From the NCBI GenBank assembly GCA_003162875.1, contig PLUT01000108.1:2215-44717 (forward strand): a stretch of DNA of 42,503 nt, given 5' to 3'. Each line of letters starts with the position of its first letter. Within the stretch, counting starts at the first letter, position 1. Positions 9,396 to 18,328 of this stretch are shown piece after piece. Position numbers and translations under genes: made by a program. The notes below the pieces were generated by a model. It saw nothing but the letters and a program-made list of their open reading frames with translations. It did no database searches and was not told the DNA's origin. This DNA is from Granulicella sp. (GTDB taxonomy: Bacteria > Acidobacteriota > Terriglobia > Terriglobales > Acidobacteriaceae).

Positions 9396-9414
9396 CGCAA
9401 GCCGCATTTCCAGT

Positions 9415-9444
9415 AAAGGAGGCCCAATTTGGGCCTCCTTTTTG
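9415..9444 (+). terminator. Rho-independent terminator after the ompH pair
   Basis: AAAGGAGGCCC-aattt-GGGCCTCCTTTTT. Confidence 0.88.
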
Positions 9445-9485
9445 CGCTTGTCTGAAAAGTCTTATAGCAATTCCGAGTCCGTTTA

Positions 9486-9683
9486 TTCCTGTGGAAAACT
9501 TTGTGGATTCCCGGAAGCGGAAAATTCACAAACCGGACAAAACGCCGCCAAGTCGACCGGAGCCGCATCTGCCCGGCCTTCCAAGTTGCATGTTTTCATG
9601 TGCTTGGAAGGGTTTTGCGAAAATTCACCGAATTCGTTGCAAGTGCCCTGCAACTACTGGAAATAAAAGGCTTTCCACAGGAA
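9486..9683. repeat. Inverted repeat TTCCTGTGGAAA (9486-9497) / TTTCCACAGGAA (9672-9683) enclosing a strong hairpin (9577-9611)
   Basis: Exact 12-bp arms; inner CCTTCCAAG...CATG-TTTT-CATG...CTTGGAAGG. Confidence 0.75.
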
Positions 9684-9742
9684 CCGGAAATCGGCGGAAC
9701 GCATCCGGCTGCGGTTTGGCCGCATCCGGGTGAAAGCTCCGG

Positions 9743-11545
9743 CTATTCTTCGCCAACCTTCAGGACAGCCAGAAAGGCCTCCTGCGGGATGTCGACTTTG
9801 CCGATGCGCTTCATCCGTTTCTTGCCTTCCTTCTGTTTTTCCAGCAGCTTGCGCTTGCGGCTGATGTCTCCGCCATAGCATTTGGCGATGACGTTCTTGC
9901 GGATGGCCGTGATCGTCTCGCGGGCAATCACCTTGGCGCCGATGGCGGCCTGGATGGCGACCTCGAACATCTGCCGGGGGATGAGCTGGCGCATCTTGGA
10001 GACCAGGGCACGGCCGCGGTCGTAGGCAAAGTCGCGGTGCACGATGATGGAGAGCGCGTCGACCGGCTCGCCGCCGATCAGGATATCGAGCTTCACCATG
10101 GGCGACACCCAGCTCCCGGAGAGGACGTAGTCGAGCGATGCGTAGCCGCGGGAGACTGACTTGAGGCGATCGTAAAAGTCGAGGACGATCTCGTTCAGCG
10201 GAAGCTCATAGGTAATCATGACACGGGTGGAAGTGACGTACTCGAAGTTCTTCTGGCGGCCGCGTTTTTCCTCAACCAGTTTCAGGATGCCGCCGACAAA
10301 CTCCTCGTTGGTGAGAATCTTCGCAGTGATGACCGGCTCCTCGATGCTCTCGATGTTGGAAGGATCGGGCCAGCGCGAGGGGTTGTCGACTTCCAGCACT
10401 GAGCCGTCCGTCATGGTGAGCTTGTAACGCACGCCCGGCGCAGTGATGATCAGGTCGAGGTCGTACTCGCGCTCCAACCGCTCCTGGATGATCTCCAGGT
10501 GCAGCAGGCCGAGGAAGCCACAGCGGAAGCCGAAGCCGAGGGCGACCGAGGACTCGGGCTCAAACGTGAAACTCGAATCGTTGAGGCGCAGTTTTTCCAG
10601 CGCATCGCGCAGCAACGCGTGCTCGTGGGTGTCGACCGTATAGAGTCCGGCGAAGACCATGCTCTTGATGTCTTCAAAGCCCGGCAGGGCTTCCGCGCAG
10701 GGGCGGGCAACGTCGGTGATGGTGTCGCCGACCTTGGTATCCGCGACGTTCTTGATGTTGGCGACGAAGAAGCCGACCTCGCCGGCCGAGAGTTCCGCGA
10801 GCGGGACGGGCTTGGGCGTCATGACGCCCATACTCTCCACGTCGAACGTCTTGCCGTTCGACATGATCTTGATCTTCATGCCCTGGCGCAGGCGCCCGTT
10901 GATGATGCGCGCGAGCACGATGACGCCGCGATAGGGGTCGAACCAGGAATCGAATATGAGCGCCTGTAGCGGCGCGTCCGCGTCTCCATGCGGCGGAGGC
11001 AGGCGATGCACGACCGCTTCCAGGATTTCGGCGACGCCTTCGCCAGTCTTTGCGGAGACGGCCAGAGCATCGTCGGCAGGCAGACCCACAGCCTTCTCGA
11101 TCATCTCGCGGGTGCGCTCGATGTCAGCCGAGGGCAGATCGATCTTGTTGATGACGGGAATGACCTCGAGCCCGTGGTTGATGGCGAGATAGGCGTTGGC
11201 CAGGGTCTGTGCCTCGACCCCCTGGGACGCGTCCACCACCAGCAGCGCGCCCTCGCAGGAAGCCAGCGAGCGCGACACCTCGTAGCTAAAGTCGACGTGG
11301 CCGGGGGTGTCGATCAGGTTGAGCTGGTAGGTTTCGCCGTCGTGCGCCTTGTAGATCATGCGCACGGTGTGGGCTTTGATGGTGATGCCGCGCTCGCGCT
11401 CCAGGTCCATGGCATCGAGCACCTGGGCCTGCATCTCGCGCGCGGTCAGCGAGCCGGTAAGCTCCAGCAATCGGTCGGAGAGCGTGGACTTGCCGTGGTC
11501 AATGTGCGCGATGATCGCGAAGTTGCGGATGTGGCCTGGATCCAT
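9743..11545 (-). CDS. lepA: Elongation factor 4
   Basis: [77 protein letters not shown]. Confidence 0.97.
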   Translation of the reverse strand: MDPGHIRNFAIIAHIDHGKSTLSDRLLELTGSLTAREMQAQVLDAMDLERERGITIKAHTVRMIYKAHDGETYQLNLIDTPGHVDFSYEVSRSLASCEGALLVVDASQGVEAQTLANAYLAINHGLEVIPVINKIDLPSADIERTREMIEKAVGLPADDALAVSAKTGEGVAEILEAVVHRLPPPHGDADAPLQALIFDSWFDPYRGVIVLARIINGRLRQGMKIKIMSNGKTFDVESMGVMTPKPVPLAELSAGEVGFFVANIKNVADTKVGDTITDVARPCAEALPGFEDIKSMVFAGLYTVDTHEHALLRDALEKLRLNDSSFTFEPESSVALGFGFRCGFLGLLHLEIIQERLEREYDLDLIITAPGVRYKLTMTDGSVLEVDNPSRWPDPSNIESIEEPVITAKILTNEEFVGGILKLVEEKRGRQKNFEYVTSTRVMITYELPLNEIVLDFYDRLKSVSRGYASLDYVLSGSWVSPMVKLDILIGGEPVDALSIIVHRDFAYDRGRALVSKMRQLIPRQMFEVAIQAAIGAKVIARETITAIRKNVIAKCYGGDISRKRKLLEKQKEGKKRMKRIGKVDIPQEAFLAVLKVGEE

Positions 11546-11776
11546 GCGGAGTGAGAACTGCCTCAATCATCGATGCTATCACTGTGCCGCGGGGCGCCGG
11601 TGTCCGCGGACGCGACGCTGACGGCGTATCGAAGCAGTCGCGAAACGTCTTACAATGAGCAGGGCTGCCACCAGCGAATTGCGCGGGACGGCTGCGACCG
11701 CGCCTGCGCGGCAAGAATGAGCGGGATTGGAAAACCGGTGCGGCAAACGCAGGCGAATGAGGGGACCAGAGTATTG

Positions 11777-13642
11777 ATGAAGAAAGCCAGCGGGTGCAGC
11801 GCGAACCGGTTGCGGCGGTGGATGACGGCGATTGCGTGCCTGCCACTGGCGATGCTGACGGGCTGCCCGCAGCAGCAGGCGGGCGCCCCGGGCCGGAGCG
11901 CGCCACAGGCCACTGCGCCTGTGATGGCCGCTCCCGCGCCGGAGCCTCCGATTTCGGCGGCGGCACAAGCGCAGGCGGACGAGGCTGCGGCAAAGGCGCG
12001 CAAGACGCAGCGGCTGATCGGTCAGGTTGAAAGCGCTTACAACAGCGGCGTCAACAACTACCGCGGCGGACGGCTGGAGGCCGCGCGAGCCGACTTCGAT
12101 CTGGCAGTGGACACGATGTTGACCAGCGGGATGGATTTGAAGACCGACCCGCAGCTTTCCGATGAATTCGAGCACCTGCTGAATTCGATTAACTCGCTGG
12201 AGATGGCTGCACTCAAGCAGGGATCGGGATTCTCAGAGCCCATCGAAGCCGCGCCGCTCGATGCGGCCGATGAGGTGACTTTTCCGGCCAACCCGGAGTT
12301 GAAGGCGCAGGTTGCGGCGGAGTTGAAGACGACGCAATCGGACTTTCCCCTGGTGGTGAACGATTATGTCGCCGGATTCATCAACTACTTTTCGAACTCG
12401 AAGAAGGGCCACGCCACCCTGATGCACTCGCTGGCGCGCGCCGGCAAGTACAAGGAAATGATCCAGCGCGACCTCACCGATGCGGGTGTCCCGCAGGACC
12501 TGATCTATCTTGCCGTGGCGGAGTCGGGATTTCAGACGCAGGCGGTCAACCCGCATAGCGGCGCGGGCGGGATGTGGCAGTTCATGCCCTTCCAGGGTGC
12601 CTACGGGCTGGCGAGAAACGGATGGGTCGACGAGCGCTTCGATCCGGAGAAGTCGTCGCTCGCCTACGCCCGGTACATGAAATTCCTGTACGAGCAGTTC
12701 GGCGACTGGTACCTCGCGATGGCTGCATACAACTGGGGACCGGGGAATGTGCAGCGCGCGGTGATGCGAACGGGATACGCTGATTTTTGGGAGTTGTACA
12801 AGAGGAATTCGCTGCCAACGGCGACCAAGAACTATGTGCCCGGCATCATCGCCGCGATCATCATGGCGAAGAATCCACAGCAGTATGGTTTGGAAGGACT
12901 CGTCCCCGACCTGCCGGTGGTCTCCGACACCGTGAGCGTCGATTACCCGGTCGATCTGCGGCTGGTGGCGGATGTGACCGACGCTTCGCTGGGAGAGATT
13001 GTCGAGTTGAACCCAAGTCTGCTGCACATGACGACGCCGCAGGATACGGACTTCGATCTCCATCTTCCGCCGGGCACGCGCGATGTCTATCTCAAGCGCA
13101 TCAAGGATATTCCAGAAGACAAACGGACGAGCTGGCGCTTCCACGTGGTGCGCGCGGGCGAGACGCTGGACAACATTGCGAGCAGTTTTCATGATCGCCC
13201 TGCGGAGATTGCCATCGCCAATGGCCTCGCCCCCGACGCTTTGCTTAACGCAGGCGATGAGTTGGCGGTTCCGGTGGCGATTGCCCTGGCGATGCCGCAC
13301 CCGCTGCACTACATCACGCGAGTGGGAGATACGCTGGTTACGGTTGCCGACCGGTTCAATGTTTCAGTGGAAGACCTAAGGCGCTGGAACCATCTTTCGT
13401 CGAGCAAGATCCAGCCGCGCCGGTCGCTGTATGTTTCTCAGCCAATCCATCTCGCACCGGTGGCCCGCGGGCATTCGAAGAGTTCCCGCGCGAAAGCCGG
13501 TGCCAAGGCGAAACAGCCCGCCGCGCCTGCGAAGTCCGCAGCGAAGTTGTCTTCGCTAAAGACGACCGCAGCGAAGCCGCCATTGCGCGGCGCGGCGGCG
13601 AAGAAACCCCCTCGCTCGAAGCAACATGGCTCGACTCCGTGA
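11777..13642 (+). CDS. Membrane-bound lytic murein transglycosylase (MltD-like) with LysM domains, lipoprotein
   Basis: Lipobox LPLAMLTGC; ESGFQTQAVNPHSGAGGMWQFMPFQGAYGL; AAYNWGPGNVQRA; LysM stretches HVVRAGETLDNIA and YITRVGDTLVTVADRFNV. Confidence 0.92.
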   Translation: MKKASGCSANRLRRWMTAIACLPLAMLTGCPQQQAGAPGRSAPQATAPVMAAPAPEPPISAAAQAQADEAAAKARKTQRLIGQVESAYNSGVNNYRGGRLEAARADFDLAVDTMLTSGMDLKTDPQLSDEFEHLLNSINSLEMAALKQGSGFSEPIEAAPLDAADEVTFPANPELKAQVAAELKTTQSDFPLVVNDYVAGFINYFSNSKKGHATLMHSLARAGKYKEMIQRDLTDAGVPQDLIYLAVAESGFQTQAVNPHSGAGGMWQFMPFQGAYGLARNGWVDERFDPEKSSLAYARYMKFLYEQFGDWYLAMAAYNWGPGNVQRAVMRTGYADFWELYKRNSLPTATKNYVPGIIAAIIMAKNPQQYGLEGLVPDLPVVSDTVSVDYPVDLRLVADVTDASLGEIVELNPSLLHMTTPQDTDFDLHLPPGTRDVYLKRIKDIPEDKRTSWRFHVVRAGETLDNIASSFHDRPAEIAIANGLAPDALLNAGDELAVPVAIALAMPHPLHYITRVGDTLVTVADRFNVSVEDLRRWNHLSSSKIQPRRSLYVSQPIHLAPVARGHSKSSRAKAGAKAKQPAAPAKSAAKLSSLKTTAAKPPLRGAAAKKPPRSKQHGSTP

Positions 13643-13784
13643 GGCGCGATAGCTGCCGCACTAGCTACCTCGGCAAAAAGAGTGCTTGCTATTGCTGGCG
13701 TGGAGTTGCATTCTGTTGCTAGAATCCGTGCCGTGATGCAATTGCTTTTTTCGTTGCAGCGAATTAACGTTCAGAGGTAGTATC

Positions 13785-13804
13785 GCGATCAAGTGCGATC
13801 AAGA
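13785..13804. repeat. Tandem 10-mer GCGATCAAGT/GCGATCAAGA directly 5' of the SD of the next gene
   Basis: Read directly; followed by GAGGATGCGACG-ATG. Confidence 0.8.
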
Positions 13805-13814
13805 GGATGCGACG

Positions 13815-14612
13815 ATGACGTTCAATGAGCATGGTGGATTCGACGGACTCGATGAGAACATCAGGACCTATTCGGCTGCAGCCAATGGTGACGACCCTGC
13901 GGATGGATATGGCAACAGCCCCTTCGACGATGATGAGGAAGAAGAGGAGGTCGTCGTGGCGATGACCTCGGATGACGACGAGGATCTCGATCAGCTGGAG
14001 GATGAAGTCGACGACCTGCTGCGAAGCGCGTCTCATATTGAGGCGGCAATCATCGTGGCGGCTCCGCCGTCGCCGGCAGCAGGCTATACGCCCGCGGCGA
14101 AGCCTTCGAAGGTTCCCGAGAAGAGCACTGCGCCTCCCGCGCCAAAGAAGGCTGCGAAGAAAGCGTCGCCCGCGAAGAAAGCTCCAGCGAAGAAGGTTCC
14201 TGCGAAGAAAGCAAAGAAGGCCAAGAAGAAGGTAGCGATTAAGGCGGTTGCCAAGAAGGCCGTCAAGAAAGTGGCCAGGAAGGCCGCCAAGAAAGTGGTC
14301 AGGAAGGCCGCCAAGAAAGTGGTCAGGAAGGCCGCCAAGAAGGTGGTCAAGAAGGTTGCCAGGAAGGCGGCCAAGAAAGCTGCCAAGAAAAAGACATTGA
14401 AATCTGCCGCGAAGAAGGCGAGTGCTCGGCGCGGCGGTAAGGCCGCTTTGAAGAAAGCGGTCGGCAAGAAGAGCACTTCAAGAAGCAAAAAACCCAATAC
14501 GAGAGGTACTACCTTGGCAACTAAGAAAGCAGCAAAGAAGGCAGTCAAGAAGGCAGTCAAGAAGGCCCCAGCAAAGAAGGCTGCAAAGAAAGTCGCGAAG
14601 AAGAAGAAGTAG
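13815..14612 (+). CDS. Histone H1-like Lys/Ala repeat protein with acidic N-terminal segment
   Basis: FDDDEEEEEVVV...DDDEDLDQLEDEVDDLL followed by ~150 aa of KKAAKK/VVRKAAKK repeats. Confidence 0.85.
   Translation: MTFNEHGGFDGLDENIRTYSAAANGDDPADGYGNSPFDDDEEEEEVVVAMTSDDDEDLDQLEDEVDDLLRSASHIEAAIIVAAPPSPAAGYTPAAKPSKVPEKSTAPPAPKKAAKKASPAKKAPAKKVPAKKAKKAKKKVAIKAVAKKAVKKVARKAAKKVVRKAAKKVVRKAAKKVVKKVARKAAKKAAKKKTLKSAAKKASARRGGKAALKKAVGKKSTSRSKKPNTRGTTLATKKAAKKAVKKAVKKAPAKKAAKKVAKKKK
14271..14342 (+). repeat. 24-bp coding tandem repeat, three copies (GTGG[C/T]CAGGAAGGCCGCCAAGAA[A/G])
   Basis: Copies at 14271, 14295 and 14319 with 1-2 nt differences; a degenerate fourth follows. Confidence 0.9.
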
Positions 14613-14634
14613 TCACCGGTAGCAACCAGGCAAG

Positions 14635-14676
14635 CAAAAGGGCCCGGACTCCTCTCGAGAGGTCCGGGCCTTTTTG
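14635..14676 (+). terminator. Rho-independent terminator after the H1-like gene
   Basis: AAAAGGGCCCGGACtcctctcgagaGGTCCGGGCCTTTTT. Confidence 0.87.
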
Positions 14677-14689
14677 CGTCTGCTCGCAG

Positions 14690-15283
14690 CTAGAACGGCT
14701 TGGGTTCTACCTTCTGATCTCCATTCAAGCCTGCGATGGCGGCGAGAACGTCGTCGCTGTGAGTGTTCGGGTTGACTCCGGTCCAGACTTTTACGATCTT
14801 GCCGGCGGGCGAGATGAGGAAAGTGTCGCGGTTCGCGAACTTGACGGGGCCCATCCCGGAGATCGGCACACCGTACGCGTCGATGACCTTGTGGTCGGGG
14901 TCGGCGAGCAGCTTGAAGGTGAGCGAGTCCTTGGTGCAGAAGGTCTTGTGGCTCTCGACGGTGTCGAGCGAGACGCCGAGGACGACGGCGTTGAGCGCGT
15001 TGAACTTGGGCAGGTCGCGCTGGAAGTTGTGCGCCTCAATGGTGCAGCCGGTGGTCATGTCCTTGGGATAGAAGTAGAGGACGACCCACTTGCCCTTGTA
15101 CTGCGAGAGCGACACCGACGCGTCTTCCTGCGAGGGCAGGCTGAAGTCAGGGGCGGTTACGCCCGCCGCGAGGATGTCGCCGGCAGCGTGCGCTCTAATC
15201 CCGGCGCCGCATGCGGCTACGATGCCGATGATGACTGCGATCCATACACCTTTGCGAACCATCGTCTTCTCCTTGTCGTCCAA
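14690..15283 (-). CDS. Peroxiredoxin (Bcp/AhpC-TSA family), exported
   Basis: APDFSLPSQEDASVSLSQYKGKWVVLYFYPKDMTTGCTIEAHNFQRD; N-terminal hydrophobic segment. Confidence 0.9.
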   Translation of the reverse strand: MDDKEKTMVRKGVWIAVIIGIVAACGAGIRAHAAGDILAAGVTAPDFSLPSQEDASVSLSQYKGKWVVLYFYPKDMTTGCTIEAHNFQRDLPKFNALNAVVLGVSLDTVESHKTFCTKDSLTFKLLADPDHKVIDAYGVPISGMGPVKFANRDTFLISPAGKIVKVWTGVNPNTHSDDVLAAIAGLNGDQKVEPKPF

Positions 15284-15364
15284 AATGTGAGTTGTGGCGA
15301 ACTTTTGGCGGCCCGTTCACGCCTTCGCGTATGGCTATAGTACCCTTTCGCGCTTAAGCGCGTG

Positions 15365-16342
15365 TCACAGAGATGTCTCAGCGGATTCCGCAACGACGGC
15401 GATGCCGACGCGGTCGGCAGCCGCGATGATGGCCGCGGCGTCGAACAGCAGCGTTGCGCCGGCCTGGACGGCGAGGCAGGTGGCGCCCGCCCGCGCCATG
15501 GCTTCAATGGTCGCGACGCCGATGACGGGCACGTCGAAGCGCATGTCCTGGTTTGGCTTGGCCACTTTGACGACGGTGAGCGAGCGGCTGAGGGTGGAAG
15601 CCGGGTCATTCAGGCGGCGCATCAGCGCGCCGGCACGTTCGATGGTGGCGTCGGTGCCTTCCATGGCTTCGACGGCAACGCAGGCCTGCGCGGCGATGAC
15701 GACGGTTTGACCGAGATCGTACTTCGCCAGGGCACGAGCAACCGTCTGACCGTAGGCGATGTCGTTGCGCTCATCTTCGGTGGGCGCGCGCTGGGTGAGG
15801 ACGCCGGGTTTGGCCAGCAGCGGCTCGAGGTAGTGGGTGGAGGAGATGAGTTCGATGCCTTCGTCCGCGAGGACTTTGGCGACCGCGCCGAGCAGCATGT
15901 CGGTATTCCGCGTGCGCAGGTTGAGGAGCAGTTTTGCGAGGCACCAGTCGGGGCGGATGGAGGAGAATATCTGGGTGTGCTTGACCTGGCCGGCCATTAC
16001 GGCTCGGGTGACGCCTTCGGCCTGGAAGGTTTCGATGAGGCGGGAGAGTTCGCCGAGCGACAACCAGTGGACCTGGATGGAGGAGTCGGCGGCGGCGCGG
16101 GCGTCGATCTCGGGGTCGGTCTCTTCCTTGATGGCGGCAACGACGACCGAAAGACCGTGGGCGCGAGCGGCGTCGAGCAGCAGGAACGGGAAGCGCCCGT
16201 TGCCGGCGATGAGGCCCAGGCGTTTTGCGCTGTCCTCGACCGCCTCGCGGTGAGAGTTGCCGGGTTGTGGGGATGGTTCCGGGGGGGGGAGGGGGTGGTA
16301 CCCCCCTATGATCTTGCGGGGAACTGATTGAGAATCAGTCAT
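15365..16342 (-). CDS. lpxI: LpxI family UDP-2,3-diacylglucosamine hydrolase; N-terminus overlaps a dispersed repeat
   Basis: LGLIAGNGRFPFLLLDAAR...HWLSLGELSRLIETFQAEGVTRAVMAGQVKH...ALMRRLNDPASTLSRSLTVVKVAKPNQDMRFDVPVIGVATIEAM. Confidence 0.9.
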   Translation of the reverse strand: MTDSQSVPRKIIGGYHPLPPPEPSPQPGNSHREAVEDSAKRLGLIAGNGRFPFLLLDAARAHGLSVVVAAIKEETDPEIDARAAADSSIQVHWLSLGELSRLIETFQAEGVTRAVMAGQVKHTQIFSSIRPDWCLAKLLLNLRTRNTDMLLGAVAKVLADEGIELISSTHYLEPLLAKPGVLTQRAPTEDERNDIAYGQTVARALAKYDLGQTVVIAAQACVAVEAMEGTDATIERAGALMRRLNDPASTLSRSLTVVKVAKPNQDMRFDVPVIGVATIEAMARAGATCLAVQAGATLLFDAAAIIAAADRVGIAVVAESAETSL

Positions 16343-16415
16343 TTGTCGGCACCGCCTGTACCCAAATATAAGAATGCAAATGGGTTAGTCGCAAAATCGA
16401 GAAAACAAAGGGGTT
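16281..16415. repeat. Composite dispersed element copy A: G/C tract (16281-16306) plus 25-bp units at 16362-16386 and 16391-16415
   Basis: Units CCAAATATAAGAATGCAAATGGGTT and GCAAAATCGAGAAAACAAAGGGGTT; matches copy B at 23405-23490. Confidence 0.7.
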
Positions 16416-16801
16416 CGCGGGAGCGGGCGTGGCTGCGAAGCGAACTTGTTTAGAGCCAGTTGTTCGGAATCTGCCCATCCGGCTGCTCTCCAGGTAAAAT
16501 GCAGAAACTAAATTTCTTATTGCTTCAAGCGCGACGTCGACGCGGCGTCGCGGGCATACTTCCCCTACTCTTTAAATTGTACGCTTTTTGAATAACTCGA
16601 CTGACACCTCTATTTCTTTTTGATTCAGTTAGATAGGCTATTTGGGGGCTTGACATGCGAATTTGCTGGGTCTTTTGGAAATATATTCTATAAGTGGCTG
16701 TTACGAAATTGTTTAGCAAGGGTGGGCGGAGCCCCGTCGCGTTTGAACCGTCGAACCAAGAACCGGAGATGTGGGGCACCCGGCGATTCGTTATTGCGGT
16801 A

Positions 16802-17200
16802 TCAGTAAATCGACCAGACTCCCGGCGTGGCAACCTCGATGAGATGCCGGTCTGGATCTCTGAAATAGAGGCTGTGACCCCCGAGCTCCCAGGCACGTCG
16901 TTCTTCCACGGCGATTCCGCTTTCGGCCAGCCACGCTTCCCAACGCGTCAATTCGCCGGCGGCGATCGCGAAGGCAAGATGAAGCTCGCCATCGCCGTCG
17001 TGCGACGATACGATGTCGCGGGATCCACCCCTCTTGAACAGCAGCAAAACCTGGCGGACCCCAGCCTTCATGGCGCAGCTGCGCTCTCCGAAATCGCTGA
17101 TGACGCGAAAGCCGAAGATTGTCTCGTAAAACTCAACAGAATGGGCAACGTCGGCTACGTACAGCGAGGACTCCAGGATTCCCTCAGTGTTCGGATGCAT
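16802..17200 (-). CDS. VOC family (glyoxalase/bleomycin-resistance-like) protein
   Basis: ESSLYVADVAHSVEFYETIFGFRVISD...LHLAFAI...HSLYFRDPDRHLIEVATPGVW. Confidence 0.9.
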   Translation of the reverse strand: MHPNTEGILESSLYVADVAHSVEFYETIFGFRVISDFGERSCAMKAGVRQVLLLFKRGGSRDIVSSHDGDGELHLAFAIAAGELTRWEAWLAESGIAVEERRAWELGGHSLYFRDPDRHLIEVATPGVWSIY

Positions 17201-17225
17201 ATTTGATCGCCACGATACAGGCTTT

Positions 17226-17354
17226 TCAAATCCTAACGCACCCTCTAGTTTGGGGGCGGGTCAGGGATTTGGCTGGTGACGCGGATTCGCGGCAGGCCAT
17301 TGTCGAGGCGAAGAGCAGGATTGAGACAACCGCGGCGAACGAACCGGTGCGCAT
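17226..17354 (-). CDS. Candidate 42-aa small lipoprotein (or 5' remnant of one)
   Basis: MRTGSFAAVVSILLFASTMACRESASPAKSLTRPQTRGCVRI*; signal peptide with lipobox-like Cys; below the ORF-track cutoff; 17 nt after the upstream stop. No clear SD. Confidence 0.4.
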   Translation of the reverse strand: MRTGSFAAVVSILLFASTMACRESASPAKSLTRPQTRGCVRI

Positions 17355-17371
17355 GGATGTCGATTCGATCG

Positions 17372-18250
17372 CTAGAGGTTTAGCTTGCGCAGGTAGGCTC
17401 TGTTGACGGCCAGGCTCTGCGGAATGGGGAGGGAGGTCTCATCCTGGTCGACGAAGGCATATTTGACGCCTTCGGCGCGGGCCTGGACAAGAATAGAGGG
17501 CCAGTCGATTGTGCCTTTACCGAGTTCGGTGAAGTACTGCGGCGGGTCCATGGTGTAGCCGGTTTTGGCTCCAGCGAGGCGGTCTTTGAGATGGATGAGC
17601 CGGACGCGGCCTGCGTACTTCTTAAGCATGGCCATGGGATCCTGTCCGCCCTGAGTGAGCCAGTAGATGTCGAACTCAAGCTTCACCAGCGCGGGATCGG
17701 TGTGTTGCATGAGGTGGGCGAAGCCGGTGGTTCCGTCGATGGGACGAAATTCGTAACAGTGGTTGTGGAAGACGAACTCCATGCCCTGGGACTGCGCCTG
17801 CCGGCCGGCGCGGTTAAAGAGATCCGCAGCTTTGGAGAAGCCTTCGAGCGAGGTCCATTGATCTTTCGGAATCATGGGACAGACAACATAGGTGAGGCCG
17901 AGCTGATGGGCGAATTCAAGCTTGTCTTCGAGGCCAGCATAATCGAAGTGGCCTGCGACAGCTTCGATGCCTGCATCCTGCATCATGCGGCGAATCTCCG
18001 CGGCGGAATGGCTGTAGGCGATCGGGTAAAGCTCGACCTGGGGAAAGCCTGCATCGTGAATGGTGCGGAAGACGCCGGCAAGATCGGTCTGCGCCTGGCG
18101 GCGGAGCATGAAGAGCTGGACGCCGAAGGTGATTCCGGCGACATCGGCGAAGGCGCGGGCAGGCCGCAAGAGGCAGCCAGCCGCGGCTGCGGCGAGTGAG
18201 GCCTTCATGAAGTTTCGTCTCGAGGGAGTGGGGATGAGGGGTGTCTTCAT
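17372..18250 (-). CDS. Sugar phosphate isomerase/epimerase (AP-endonuclease-2-like TIM barrel), Tat-type signal
   Basis: SRRNFMKASLAAAAAG; DAGFPQVELYP, GMEFVFHNHCYEFRP, VKLEFDIYWLTQGGQDP, LIHLKDR. Confidence 0.88.
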   Translation of the reverse strand: MKTPLIPTPSRRNFMKASLAAAAAGCLLRPARAFADVAGITFGVQLFMLRRQAQTDLAGVFRTIHDAGFPQVELYPIAYSHSAAEIRRMMQDAGIEAVAGHFDYAGLEDKLEFAHQLGLTYVVCPMIPKDQWTSLEGFSKAADLFNRAGRQAQSQGMEFVFHNHCYEFRPIDGTTGFAHLMQHTDPALVKLEFDIYWLTQGGQDPMAMLKKYAGRVRLIHLKDRLAGAKTGYTMDPPQYFTELGKGTIDWPSILVQARAEGVKYAFVDQDETSLPIPQSLAVNRAYLRKLNL

Positions 18251-18328
18251 CGCAAATGCTTACCTATCTTCTCTTTTTCTTTGTTGGGCTGCTTGCCGAA
18301 AGGAAGGCATGCTTCATGGACTGCAACT

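Noticed and set aside
9486-9683. Possible replication origin (TGTGGAAAA/TGTGGATTC resemble DnaA boxes)
   Set aside because: No exact TTATCCACA boxes, no dnaA/dnaN/gidA context; the matches are better explained by the inverted repeat.
14084-14560. 158-aa minus-strand ORF of FLTAFFAAFL repeats
   Set aside because: Antisense artefact of the Lys/Ala codon repeat in the H1-like gene.
16645-16700. Strong sigma-70 promoter (TTGACA...TATTCT) in the AT-rich gap
   Set aside because: The TATTCT lies too far from TTGACA for normal 16-18 bp spacing, and no plus-strand gene follows.
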